DNA from: Pseudomonadales bacterium
Lineage (GTDB): Bacteria; Pseudomonadota; Gammaproteobacteria; Pseudomonadales; Azotimanducaceae
Direction of reading: 5' to 3'
DNA length: 64,000 nt
NCBI GenBank assembly: GCA_028281885.1
Contig: JANQJA010000017.1
Span: 62,001 to 126,000, forward strand
Positions 32,778 to 41,613 of the stretch are shown in pieces. The notes beneath the pieces are model-generated. The model saw nothing but the letters and a program-made list of their open reading frames with translations, was not told the origin of the DNA and did no database searches. How positions within the stretch are numbered: the stretch's first letter is position 1; each line of letters begins with the position of its first letter. Made by a program: the position numbers and the translations under genes.

Positions 32778-33728
32778 ATGGTTGCAGACCCGCTGAAAGT
32801 TGCGAGTGACAAGTGGTTCGACTTCCTTGTTGATACCCTCGAAGTGGCCGAGTCCAGTGCCCCGATCGATAACGTAGAGCCCGTTGATCCTGGTCAGAAG
32901 ATTGATCGTGAGCTGATTCGCCGTTATTTCGGCACGCATATCTATCCCTATGCCGAGCGCATGACGTTGAAGGAGTACTACCAGCAGAAACTGCTGTTGC
33001 AGGTTGAACTGGTGAAACTGCACAACTGGGTCCAGGAAACCGGACAACGCATTGCGCTGGTGTTCGAGGGTCGCGATGCCGCGGGCAAGGGGAGCACCAT
33101 CAAACGATTTATGGAGCATCTGAATCCCCGCTGGGCGCGTGTGGTCGCGCTGGAAAAGCCGACTGCAGAAGAACGTGGCCAGTGGTACTTCCAGCGGTAT
33201 GCGAAAGAACTGCCGTCGCGGGGAGAAATCGTGTTCTTTGACCGATCCTGGTACAACCGGGCCGGTGTTGAGCAGGTGATGGGATTCTGTACCCAGGATG
33301 AGTATGAGACATTTTTGAAACAGGCACCGGAATTTGAGGAGATGCTCGTCGAGAGTGGCATCTCCCTGATCAAGTTCTATTTGTCCGTCAGCCGCGTTGA
33401 ACAGGCTCGCCGTTTTGAGGAGCGCAAGACCAATCCGCTCAAACAATGGAAGCTCTCGCCAATCGATCTCGAGGCCCAGCAGAAGTGGGACGATTACACC
33501 GAGGCCAAGAATGCCATCTTTGAGCGGACCGACAGTCGCGCGGCACCCTGGGTCATCGTCAAGAGTGAAGACAAGATGCGTGGACGGGTTGAAACCATGC
33601 GTCATGTGCTGAATCATTTTGATTATCCGGAAAAGGATCGGACGGTGGTTCACCGCGCCGACCCGCTGATTGTGACCCGTGCAGGCAACCTGCTGGATGC
33701 CGAGGGAAAATCGAGCATGGTGGATTGA
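32778..33728 (+). CDS. ppk2: Polyphosphate kinase 2
   Basis: 316 residues of the PPK2 family: Walker A-like VFEGRDAAGKGSTIKRF near residues 95-111, then PRWARVVALEKPTAEERGQW, and the lid/Walker B part FFDRSWYNRAGVEQVMGFC. The end FERTDSRAAPWVIVKSEDK is typical. PPK2 moves phosphate between polyphosphate and nucleoside diphosphates or monophosphates; the class cannot be set with certainty. The stop shares a base with the NUDIX gene start. Confidence 0.92.
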   Translation: MVADPLKVASDKWFDFLVDTLEVAESSAPIDNVEPVDPGQKIDRELIRRYFGTHIYPYAERMTLKEYYQQKLLLQVELVKLHNWVQETGQRIALVFEGRDAAGKGSTIKRFMEHLNPRWARVVALEKPTAEERGQWYFQRYAKELPSRGEIVFFDRSWYNRAGVEQVMGFCTQDEYETFLKQAPEFEEMLVESGISLIKFYLSVSRVEQARRFEERKTNPLKQWKLSPIDLEAQQKWDDYTEAKNAIFERTDSRAAPWVIVKSEDKMRGRVETMRHVLNHFDYPEKDRTVVHRADPLIVTRAGNLLDAEGKSSMVD

Positions 33729-34171
33729 TGACGATGTACCAGGTGGCAAAGGCAATCATTACTGTCGATGATCCGCACGCCACGCACTATGTGATGTCAA
33801 TCAAGCGTGATCCCGGCAGTCGATCCCAGGGCAAGCTGGAATTCCTGGGTGGCAGATTCGAGCCGAACGAACTTCCCCGTCAGGCGCTGCTGCGTGAGCT
33901 TTCAGAAGAAGAATCCACGGGCAAGCTGGCGGAACTGGCCGCAGAGCGCGCCAACTTGTTTTTTCCTCTCACCGCTGGCGGTGCACGTCATTTTTTGTTT
34001 CCGTTTTTTGTCTCAGCGACTGAATATGATTCCCTTTGCCATCATCCGGATGAGAGTTTTGGCTATCGCCTGGTGCATGAGACGGATCTGAAACCCTGTC
34101 GGGTCAACCTGACCTACAAGACGAATCACATTCTGAAATCCATGCTGGCAGTGCCGGCGCCTGCGCTGTAA
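33728..34171 (+). CDS. NUDIX hydrolase
   Basis: 147 residues. The NUDIX box runs GRFEPNELPRQALLRELSEEEST (shortened here to its key residues: G, E, then RELSEEE), where the glutamates bind the metal; the last glycine of the consensus is replaced. ATG 33728 shares one base with the ppk2 stop; a TTG at 33725 is less likely. The protein probably hydrolyses a nucleoside diphosphate derivative. Co-transcription with ppk2 and the downstream MazG-like gene suggests a role in nucleotide pool control. Confidence 0.78.
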   Translation: MTMYQVAKAIITVDDPHATHYVMSIKRDPGSRSQGKLEFLGGRFEPNELPRQALLRELSEEESTGKLAELAAERANLFFPLTAGGARHFLFPFFVSATEYDSLCHHPDESFGYRLVHETDLKPCRVNLTYKTNHILKSMLAVPAPAL

Positions 34172-34211
34172 CCGCCTTCTCGCATACCCTGTGCTAACGT
34201 AGCGAGACCGG

Positions 34212-34541
34212 GTGGCGGATCAAACGATGAAGGACCTCGAAGAACTCAGGACAAGGATGCGGCAATTTGCCGCGGAACGTGATTGGGAGCAGGTTCATTC
34301 TCCCAAGAACCTGGTCATGGCCATGAGCGTCGAGATGGCCGAGCTGCTTGAACATTTTCAGTGGCTGACGGAGGACGCCTCACAACAACTGGATGACCAG
34401 ACACTGGCCGCGGTGGCGGATGAGATCGCCGATGTCCAGATCTATCTCGTTCGGCTGGCCGATCGCCTCGGCATCGACATTCTTGAAGCGACCGAACGCA
34501 AGTTTCACAAGAACGCGCAGAAATATCCTGTCGACTCCTGA
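34212..34541 (+). CDS. MazG-like nucleotide pyrophosphohydrolase
   Basis: 109 residues of the all-alpha NTP pyrophosphatase group. Metal-binding glutamates lie in SVEMAELLEHFQWLTE, and the second helix pair in VADEIADVQIYLVRLADRLG (EIADV is the family ExxD-type site). Similar to RS21-C6/iMazG proteins that remove modified dCTP or other non-canonical NTPs. GTG 34212 or ATG 34227 could start it. Same strand as ppk2 and the NUDIX gene, 40 bases on. Confidence 0.9.
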   Translation: MADQTMKDLEELRTRMRQFAAERDWEQVHSPKNLVMAMSVEMAELLEHFQWLTEDASQQLDDQTLAAVADEIADVQIYLVRLADRLGIDILEATERKFHKNAQKYPVDS

Positions 34542-34580
34542 TGCAGCGCCCGAGGCGCAGATACATGTGGTGACAGGGTT

Positions 34581-35156
34581 TCAGCCCGTCATCAAAGTAT
34601 CTCGTACATCCGCGGTCTGGGTCTCGACCACATGGCGCAGGCGGATGCGGGCCCGACTGATCACCCGATCGAAGTGCGTTCTGGACAGGGCCAGGGCCTC
34701 GCACACCGACCCCTTTGGCTCATCGCAGATATAGGATCGGATCAGTACTTCCCGATCCCGCTCCACCTCCAGAGAATCAATCATCCGGCAAACCAGCGTG
34801 CGGCGCTCGTCGCCGTCCACGACCTGTTCTGTTCGCTCACTGCCTTCCTGATCATCCATACTTTCATAGTGGCTGACTTGGGAGCCCTGTCTGAGACCTC
34901 CGATCAGGGTAAAGCGCGCGGTCTGGTGAACATAACTGGTGAGTCGATCAGGATGGTCAATCCCTTCGTTTCTTAACTTCAACAGCACGATGAGTAAGGT
35001 GTCCTGGGTGACATCCTCGGCCTGGATGGGATCTTTGCAAAGGCTGGTGACGAGTCGCCGAACGGAGCCGTAGTATGTGTTGCAGAAGAGCGTTTCGGCC
35101 CGTTTGTCGCCGTAATGGATCCGTTGGGTGAGCCTTTCGAGTGACGATTGACCCAT
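34581..35156 (-). CDS. ECF-like RNA polymerase sigma factor (paralogue)
   Basis: 191 residues from ATG 35156, eight bases after GGGAGG; the frame continues to 35228 without support. Sigma-2 region IQAEDVTQDTLLIVLLKL and sigma-4 region VERDREVLIRSYICDE ... HFDRVISRARIRLRHV. It aligns along its length with the sigma factor at 20137-20739. No anti-sigma gene adjoins it. It is divergent from a hybrid sensor kinase across 137 bases that include the dyad CATCCA-C-TGGATG at 35186-35198. Confidence 0.85.
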   Translation of the reverse strand: MGQSSLERLTQRIHYGDKRAETLFCNTYYGSVRRLVTSLCKDPIQAEDVTQDTLLIVLLKLRNEGIDHPDRLTSYVHQTARFTLIGGLRQGSQVSHYESMDDQEGSERTEQVVDGDERRTLVCRMIDSLEVERDREVLIRSYICDEPKGSVCEALALSRTHFDRVISRARIRLRHVVETQTADVRDTLMTG

Positions 35157-35293
35157 AGTTACAACCTCCCTGTATTTTTTTTGTACATCCACTGGATGCA
35201 CTGTAGGTAGGCGGTGGGCTGTGGACAATTAGACGATGGTTTATTTACTCTGAACCAAAGTCGTATTGGCTGTTGGATCTTCGGGAAGAAGAT

Positions 35294-37039
35294 ATGAATG
35301 CGACAAGAACGTTGGACGCCCCTGCAGTGCAGCCGGTTAAAAGTTACGAGGAAGAACTGCTTGACCTGATCGCTCGTCAGAGTCGGCAGGTACCGTTTGC
35401 AGTGTTTGTCGTGCTGATGGTGGTGGCGAGCCTGATGTACTCGGTATCGACTTCGTGGACGCTCGTCTGGGCCGTGCTGGTGGTTGCTGTGCTGGGGCTG
35501 CGTTATGCGATATTGCCGCGACTACCGACGATGTCGCGGTTTTCCCTTGCCCAACGAGTCAATCTGGCCGCGCTGCTGAGTGGCACCAATGGCCTGGTTC
35601 ATGCGACCAGCCTGGTCGCCTTCCCTTATCTCACCGATGTGGAAAGGATGGTTCAGTCCCTGATCCTGGCGGGCCTCTGTACAGGCGCGGTGGCGACCAC
35701 TGGCGGAAGTCAACGAGTGTTTCTGCCCTATCTTGGGATCGTTTATCTGCCGATGATCGCGCTCTGGAGTGGCTATGCCTTCACTTATCTGTCGACCGGC
35801 TCCGGTATCGGACTGGCCATGTCGATTGTCGTCTTTGCCGTCGTGCTGCTGATGTTGTCCCGGGATACTGACCGTCAGTTTCGCGAAACCATCAGGATTC
35901 GAAAGGTTCAGGAAGAGACCAATATGCAGCTGCAGAAAGCGCTCCAGGATGCGGGCGTCGCAGACCGCGCCAAGACACGCTTTCTGGCGTCGGCGAGTCA
36001 TGACCTCCGGCAGCCAATTCACGCGCTGTCGCTGTTCGGCGCGGCGTTGAAGATGCAGCAGTTGCCGGATTCCGCCGGTGAACTTGCCGACAACATCGGT
36101 GAGTCGATCAATGTGCTGGCGAGCCAGCTCGACTCGCTGCTCGATATCAGCAAACTGGATGCGGGAGTGATCAAGCCTGATCTCGGCGCGATCGATCTGC
36201 GCGCGATGCTGACCCGGATTGCGCGTGAAATTGAGCCGGAAGTCGAAGAAAAGGGGCTATCCCTGGCAGTCGATTTCGATGAGAAAGTGGTGGTTCATTC
36301 CGACAAGCTGTTGCTGGAACGGGTGGTGCGCAACCTGATTAGCAACGCACTCCGATATACCAATACGGGTGGCATTCGTATTGAGTGTCATCGTGAAGGC
36401 GATATGTTTCGGCTGACGGTCGCTGATACCGGCATCGGTATTCCTGAACAGGAGCAGCAGAAGATATTTGGCGAGTTCTACCAGGTCTCAGAGCGCACTG
36501 AATCTTCGCAGCAGGGTCTGGGGCTCGGTCTCTCAATCGTGACGCGATTGCTTGCCTTGCTGGAGGCCCCGCTGGAACTGCAATCCACCCAGGGTGAGGG
36601 GACTCGCGTCATGATCTTGTTCACTCCATGGTCGACGGAGATCGAAACCAGGGAGCAGGAGAGCATGGCAAGGCTAAGGGGAATCAGGGTTCTCGTCATT
36701 GACGATGACGCTGCCGTTCGCAACGCGATGACCGCACTGTTGCAGGGGTTTGGCGCCGATCCAGAGAGTGTCGGATCGGTTGCCGAAGCCGTGAAGTCGG
36801 CGGGCACACACTGTCCGGATGTGGTGATATCGGACCTCAGACTGGGTGCGGAATCAGGTATCGATGCTATTGCCCGGATTCGGCAGCGGCATGGTGCGTT
36901 GCCAGCACTATTGATTACAGGAGACACAGGTGCGGAACAAATTCGCGAGGCGCACGCCTCGGGGCTGGAAGTGATGCATAAACCCGTCCTGGCCAGCGAC
37001 CTGGAGAAAACGCTCGCCACTGTAGTTGAGCTTCGTTGA
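35294..37039 (+). CDS. Hybrid sensor histidine kinase/response regulator
   Basis: 581 residues from ATG 35294 with GGAAG upstream (a TTG at 35273 is the longest option). About six membrane segments fill residues 25-190. HisKA has phospho-His236 in ASHDLRQPIHAL. The HATPase part shows NLISNALRYTNTGG, VADTGIGIPE and GLGLGLSIV. A C-terminal receiver starts at VLVIDDDAAVRNAM near 465, with the phospho-acceptor Asp514 in ISDLRLG. The ligand-sensing part is within the membrane domain. The LuxR-type regulator at 37379 is a likely partner. Confidence 0.92.
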   Translation: MNATRTLDAPAVQPVKSYEEELLDLIARQSRQVPFAVFVVLMVVASLMYSVSTSWTLVWAVLVVAVLGLRYAILPRLPTMSRFSLAQRVNLAALLSGTNGLVHATSLVAFPYLTDVERMVQSLILAGLCTGAVATTGGSQRVFLPYLGIVYLPMIALWSGYAFTYLSTGSGIGLAMSIVVFAVVLLMLSRDTDRQFRETIRIRKVQEETNMQLQKALQDAGVADRAKTRFLASASHDLRQPIHALSLFGAALKMQQLPDSAGELADNIGESINVLASQLDSLLDISKLDAGVIKPDLGAIDLRAMLTRIAREIEPEVEEKGLSLAVDFDEKVVVHSDKLLLERVVRNLISNALRYTNTGGIRIECHREGDMFRLTVADTGIGIPEQEQQKIFGEFYQVSERTESSQQGLGLGLSIVTRLLALLEAPLELQSTQGEGTRVMILFTPWSTEIETREQESMARLRGIRVLVIDDDAAVRNAMTALLQGFGADPESVGSVAEAVKSAGTHCPDVVISDLRLGAESGIDAIARIRQRHGALPALLITGDTGAEQIREAHASGLEVMHKPVLASDLEKTLATVVELR

Positions 37040-37378
37040 GACCGATCGTGCTAGGCACTGGACGATACCAGATGTGCCTACCGCTTTGCTCAAGTGGCGG
37101 ACCCTGGACCATCATTGAGAGGAGTTCGTCGGCCGACTGTGTATCAGTGCACTCTACGCGCCGGTCGCTTTTGTCAACGCCAGGGCCGAGGATTTCATCG
37201 CTGATGATGTCTTCACGCTCGGGAATGGCATCGAATGCCGGGTCCAGGCCGAGGTGTTCGATCCGGCGCCGGGATTTACGCTGGTTGATTTCGGCAGCGA
37301 CCGGTCCGGCTGGAACATGGCCGTGAGATTTCTCGGCAGCGATACGAAGGTTGAGCGCCGGTTGCGGGCTGCGACTGC
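37040..37378. other. Gap between kinase and response regulator genes
   Basis: About 340 bases between convergent genes. The only frame with protein-like content is the start-less frame at 37119-37382, listed separately. The frame 37036-37326 on the plus strand is out of phase with it and is serine/arginine-rich in the way of shadow frames. No terminator is evident. Confidence 0.5.
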
Positions 37379-37382
37379 CTAG
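37119..37382 (+). pseudogene. Possible gene remnant without a canonical start codon
   Basis: 87 sense codons are open between TGA at 37116 and TAG at 37380. The reading has a normal residue mix (LCISALYAPVAFVNARAEDF, DDVFTLGNGIECRVQAEVFD, TLVDFGSDRSGWNMAVRFLG). GAGAGGAG at 37117-37124 precedes it, but the only starts are CTG 37137 or a late GTG 37254. It may be the tail of a decayed gene or a real small gene with a rare start. It ends within the stop codon of the convergent response regulator. I do not recognise it. Confidence 0.3.
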
Positions 37383-38005
37383 ATGCGGATCTGATTGCGG
37401 GTGAGCAGATAGACGGCCTCGGTGCGATTATTGACGCCGAGTGTGCGGTAGGCGGCAGAGAGATGTGCCTTGACGGTGCCCTCGGCGATGGACAATTCAC
37501 TGGCAATCACCTTGTTGATCTTGCCCTGTACTGCTTTCTCCAGGACGGCGCGCTGTCGTACTGACAGCGCCCTGACTACCTCTTCGATTTTTTCGGTGCG
37601 AGTGGCTGGTGCTGTTTCTTCGAGAACACTGGGCGGCAGGTAGGACCCGCCTGCCAGAACGAGATCCATGGCGGCCATCAGTACGTCCGGCGAGGAAGAC
37701 TTGGGAATAAAGCCACAGGCGCCGTCGGCGATGATCTGGCGAATGCTGTTGGGATCTTCTTCGCCGGAGACGATCACGATGGGCGCCTTGTAGAAATAAT
37801 CGCGCAGGGTGAAGAACGCTTCTGAATCAGTTTTTCCCGGCAGGTGAAGATCGAGCAGAATCAGGTCGATGTCGTCGGCGTCAAGATGCAGTGCTTCCTC
37901 GCAACTGCTGGCCAGATGGCATGCCATGTCAGGGGAGATCTGGGCAAGTATTGCCTTGATCCCTTCGCGGAATAAGTGATGATCGTCGACAAGCAGTGTT
38001 TGCAA
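37379..38005 (-). CDS. LuxR/NarL-family response regulator
   Basis: 208 residues. The receiver begins QTLLVDDHHLFREGIKAIL, with phospho-Asp in DLILLDLHLPGKTD near 55-57 and the lysine in GFIPKSSSPD. The LuxR helix-turn-helix at 145-200 reads LSVRQRAVLEKAVQGKINK and IAEGTVKAHLSAAYRTLGV. The only start at this end is TTG (38005) with no clear ribosome site, so the first residues are uncertain. It converges with the hybrid kinase gene and is its probable partner. Confidence 0.88.
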   Translation of the reverse strand: MQTLLVDDHHLFREGIKAILAQISPDMACHLASSCEEALHLDADDIDLILLDLHLPGKTDSEAFFTLRDYFYKAPIVIVSGEEDPNSIRQIIADGACGFIPKSSSPDVLMAAMDLVLAGGSYLPPSVLEETAPATRTEKIEEVVRALSVRQRAVLEKAVQGKINKVIASELSIAEGTVKAHLSAAYRTLGVNNRTEAVYLLTRNQIRI

Positions 38006-38136
38006 TGTCGCGCAGGTCCGTAAATTTTTCGCAACGATACCTGATTGCAGATCGGCGACTCAAGCCCCGGGGTGCGCACTGTCCCTGTGGGTGATGGTGT
38101 TTTATGCTCGATTGAGTTCCCCAAAGGTCGTTTCTC

Positions 38137-39468
38137 ATGCTGGTGCCGCTCCATCGCGCTCGTCAGTTACTCGATATCGGTTTGCCGATTATCGCCGGCA
38201 TGATTTCGGGGATTCTGCTTGGCCTGATCGATACGGCAATGGTGGGCGTGCTGGGCGTGACGGCGCTGGGTGCGGTTGGACTGGCCGCGTTTGCCTCCCA
38301 TATTTTCCTCGGGTTGTTCCATGGTTTTGCAGTGGCGGTTCAGGCCCTGGTATCGCGACGGGTGGGCCAGGGCCGGGAGGACGAGTGCTCTGTGCCATTG
38401 CAGGGAGGCCTGGTGATTGTCGTGCTCGCGGCACTGCCGCTGTCGGCGCTGCTCTGGTATTTCATCCCGTCGCTGTTTGTGCTGATCAACGATGATCCTG
38501 AAGTGATCGCGATTGGTGTCGATTACATTCGCTGGCTCATATTGCAGGCCGTTTTTGTGGGCATCATCGCTGCGAACTCCGGATTCTGGAATGGTGTCGG
38601 GCGGTCGCGCATCTATATTCCGGCTATCCTGTTGATGCATTTCCTGAACGTCGTGTTCAACTACATGTTCATCTTCGGTGAGTGGGGCGCGCCGCGCATG
38701 GAAGCGGAAGGCGCAGGTTTCGCCACTTTTCTGGCGCATATGGTGGGCGCCTGTGCATTTATTGCGCTGGGTGTCCGGCGTGGTGGTGCCTACGGTTTTC
38801 TGCGCCGCTGGGTCAATCTGACCGAACTCAAATCGATCATATCGCTGGCGATTCCGGCAGGGCTGCAGCAGGTCCTGGATGTCGCAGCACTGACAGCCAC
38901 CTACAGTATTGTTGGCCGTGTTGGCACTCAGGAACTGGCCTGTTACGCCGTGCTGATCAATCTGGTTGGCCTGGTGGGATTGCCTGCCTGGGGTTTTGGC
39001 ACTGCGGGGGCAACCCTCGTGGGCCAGGCCATCGGCAGGGGACAGCTCGATGACGCCCGGCAGTGGGCATGGGATGCGATCAAAGTGGGCATGGCACTGA
39101 TGTTCATACTCGGTATGCCATTATGGCTGTTTCCGGAAACCCTGTTGTCGATCTGGATACACGACAGCGAAACCCGTGCACTGGGCATCTGGCCAGTGCG
39201 CATTCTGGGTCTGATGATTGCGATCAACGGCGTTGGTTACATGATGGCGATGATGCTGAATGGTGCCGGTGACGTGAAACGGGTGATGGTGATCAATCTG
39301 GTGACGCAGTGGATAGTCCTCGTGCCGGGCGCCTTTGTAATGGGTCCGCTGCTGGGCTTCGGCCTGCTCGGTATCTGGTTGCTGCACCAGTTTGTCTATC
39401 GGCTGGGGAATGTCTTCATCTTCAGTTACATGTGGCGTCGCGGTGACTGGTCTCGAATCACGATCTAG
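38137..39468 (+). CDS. MATE family efflux transporter (DinF-like)
   Basis: 443 residues with 12 membrane segments. The start LLDIGLPIIAGMISGILLGLIDTAMVGVLG matches the MATE N-terminal half in abbreviated form (ISGILLGLIDTAMVG). The second half repeats the fold, with IPAGLQQVLDVAALTATYSIV and FGTAGATLVGQAIGRGQ. MATE proteins export cationic drugs or metabolites using Na+ or H+; substrate unknown. Divergent from the response regulator with 131 bases between. Confidence 0.9.
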   Translation: MLVPLHRARQLLDIGLPIIAGMISGILLGLIDTAMVGVLGVTALGAVGLAAFASHIFLGLFHGFAVAVQALVSRRVGQGREDECSVPLQGGLVIVVLAALPLSALLWYFIPSLFVLINDDPEVIAIGVDYIRWLILQAVFVGIIAANSGFWNGVGRSRIYIPAILLMHFLNVVFNYMFIFGEWGAPRMEAEGAGFATFLAHMVGACAFIALGVRRGGAYGFLRRWVNLTELKSIISLAIPAGLQQVLDVAALTATYSIVGRVGTQELACYAVLINLVGLVGLPAWGFGTAGATLVGQAIGRGQLDDARQWAWDAIKVGMALMFILGMPLWLFPETLLSIWIHDSETRALGIWPVRILGLMIAINGVGYMMAMMLNGAGDVKRVMVINLVTQWIVLVPGAFVMGPLLGFGLLGIWLLHQFVYRLGNVFIFSYMWRRGDWSRITI

Positions 39469-39522
39469 AAATTTGCTCTGGTCACAACGAACGACTTAAA
39501 TAGGTTCCTTTTCAGAGCAGAT

Positions 39523-40344
39523 ATGATGACTGAAGCGTCTGGTCCGGTGGCCAGTCTTGTTGAATTGCTGAAGCCGGAACAGATCGAGACGAATCTGTTT
39601 CGAGCCAGTCATCCGGAGGGCCGGCCGGGTCGATTGTTCGGTGGCCAGGTCATTGCGCAGGCGGTGGCCGCGGCGAGCCGCACCGTGCCCGAGGATCGGC
39701 CGATCCATTCGCTGCATGCCTACTTCCTGCGCCCCGGGACACCCGAGGTGCCTGCGATCATTGAGGTGGAGCGAATCCGGGATGGACGATCCTTCACCAC
39801 CCGCCGTGTCGTGGTGATCCAGCGTGGTGAAGCGATTCTCAATCTCGATGCCTCTTTCCAGATACGCGAGGAAGGGCTGAGTCATGCCGTCGAAAGTGGG
39901 CCCCTGGTCGCACCGAGAGACGACGAGATCGACGAGAGCCGGGCCAACCGGGCCTTCCTGATGGCGTGGAAGGACTGGGATCGGTTTCGTTCAGGGGAGC
40001 CCCAGGAACCCGTACAGTCCATGTGGTTTCGTGCCAACGGCGAGGTAAAGGCGGATCAGTCAGTCCATCGCGCGTTGCTGGCGTTCCATTCGGACATGGG
40101 ATTGCTCAGTACGCCACGTTTGCCTCATGTCGGCAGTTTTGACCGTCGCAAGATGCAGTCCGCGAGCCTCGATCATGCGGTCTGGTTCCATGGCGATGTG
40201 GATGTCAACGAATGGCACGTTTACCAGATGGAGAGCCCCAATTCGGCAAGCGCCAGGGGTTATATTCGCGGTACGCTGTTCACGACCGAGGGCAGGCTGG
40301 TCGCTAGCACCATGCAGGAAGGTTTGATGCGGCTATGGGAGTGA
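39523..40344 (+). CDS. tesB: Acyl-CoA thioesterase II
   Basis: 273 residues in a double hot-dog fold. The N-terminal part has NLFRASHPEGRPGRLFGGQV and HSLHAYFLRPGTPEVP; the middle has DGRSFTTRRVVVIQRGE; the C-terminal part has SLDHAVWFHGDVDVNEW (Asp of the catalytic triad region) and RGYIRGTLFTTEGRLVAS. It cleaves medium and long acyl-CoA to free acid and CoA. ATG 39523 or 39526 could start it. The stop lies 7 bases inside the next gene. Confidence 0.94.
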   Translation: MMTEASGPVASLVELLKPEQIETNLFRASHPEGRPGRLFGGQVIAQAVAAASRTVPEDRPIHSLHAYFLRPGTPEVPAIIEVERIRDGRSFTTRRVVVIQRGEAILNLDASFQIREEGLSHAVESGPLVAPRDDEIDESRANRAFLMAWKDWDRFRSGEPQEPVQSMWFRANGEVKADQSVHRALLAFHSDMGLLSTPRLPHVGSFDRRKMQSASLDHAVWFHGDVDVNEWHVYQMESPNSASARGYIRGTLFTTEGRLVASTMQEGLMRLWE

Positions 40345-41609
40345 TATACAGGACAATCTGGATGCTGTTAATGGCGCCGCTTTCGTTTGGCGCCGAGCTG
40401 GAGACGCTGGCTGCCCGGTCGGACGTGCAGGAGGCGTTTCGATATATCGATGCTACCAGCGACGAAGCAGAGGCGCGGCTGATTGAACTGACGGAGATTC
40501 CGGCGCCGCCGTTCGGGGAATCCAATCGGGCGCAATACTTTGCGTATCTGCTGAGAGAAGCGGATGTCGATGAGGTATCCCTCGATGAGGTGGGCAATGT
40601 TATTGGCCGGATCAGTGGCGACCACGGCGAGCCTGTCCTGGCGCTGGTTGCTCATGTGGACACGGTGTTCCCGGCGGGTACTGACGTCAAGGTCAGGCGG
40701 GATGGCGAGCGATACTGCGCACCGGGGGTTGGTGACAACAGCCGCGGACTGGTCGCGTTGCTGTTGATTGCCCAGGCGATCGAAGCCGCTGACATCCGTT
40801 TGGGTGGCGACATCCTGCTGGTCGGCTCAGTGGGAGAAGAGGGGATTGGCGATCTGAGGGGTGTTCGCCATCTGCTGCGGGAGGGCGGCCCCCGGATTGA
40901 TGAATTCATTGCGATCGATGGTGGCGGCTCTGCCTGGGTGACGACGCAGGCGGTAGGTTCGATTCGATATCGATTAAAGGTCACGGGGCCCGGGGGGCAT
41001 TCCTACGGCGCTTTTGGCCTGGCGAATCCTGCACAGGCATTGTCGCGGGTCATCTTCTACTTTGATCAGAGCGCGCATGAGTTCGCCGTCACCGAGGGAG
41101 CCAAGGCGACCTACAACGTCGGTCGAATCGGTGGCGGCACCTCGGTGAATTCAGTGCCGTTCGAGGCCTGGGCCGAATTTGATATCCGCTCTGCCGACCC
41201 GGACAGACTGGCTCAACTCGATCGCATCTTTCACGCGAGCGTGGAAAGGGGGATCGATGAGCAGAACAGGAGGCGGGCCAGGGGAGAAGCGCTGACGGCA
41301 TCGCCGCAACGGGTCGGTCACCGCCCGGCCGGTGAGACAGTACCCGCGACGCCGCTGGTCCAGCGGATACTTTCGGTGATGCGATATAGCGGCATTGAGC
41401 CGTCTTTGCGAGAAGGTTCCACGGATGCCAATATTCCGATGTCGCTGGGTATTCCAGCGGTCACGATTGGCGGCGGTGGCAGCATCACGGGGGCACATTC
41501 GCTGAAAGAGTGCTGGCTGGATCGGGACAGCGAGATCGCAGTAAAGAATGCACTGCTGGTCGCGTTGATGTCGGTGGGCATCGAAGAATCATCTCTAATC
41601 GGATTGTAG
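40335..41609 (+). CDS. M20 family metallopeptidase
   Basis: 424 residues. A short hydrophobic N-terminus (MGVIYRTIWMLLMAPLSFGA) suggests export. Metal ligands lie in LVAHVDTVFPAG (His), GVGDNSRGLVALL (bridging Asp), VGSVGEEGIGD (Glu pair) and near the end STDANIPMSLGIPA. The dimerisation domain includes VTGPGGHSYGAFG. Related to tripeptidase/carboxypeptidase G2-like M20 enzymes. It starts within the tesB stop region (10-base overlap). Confidence 0.88.
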   Translation: MGVIYRTIWMLLMAPLSFGAELETLAARSDVQEAFRYIDATSDEAEARLIELTEIPAPPFGESNRAQYFAYLLREADVDEVSLDEVGNVIGRISGDHGEPVLALVAHVDTVFPAGTDVKVRRDGERYCAPGVGDNSRGLVALLLIAQAIEAADIRLGGDILLVGSVGEEGIGDLRGVRHLLREGGPRIDEFIAIDGGGSAWVTTQAVGSIRYRLKVTGPGGHSYGAFGLANPAQALSRVIFYFDQSAHEFAVTEGAKATYNVGRIGGGTSVNSVPFEAWAEFDIRSADPDRLAQLDRIFHASVERGIDEQNRRRARGEALTASPQRVGHRPAGETVPATPLVQRILSVMRYSGIEPSLREGSTDANIPMSLGIPAVTIGGGGSITGAHSLKECWLDRDSEIAVKNALLVALMSVGIEESSLIGL

Positions 41610-41613
41610 CTAA

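Noticed and set aside
37036..37326. 96-codon plus-strand frame after the hybrid kinase gene
   Set aside because: Serine/arginine-rich composition typical of a shadow; the neighbouring frame at 37119-37382 looks more like protein.
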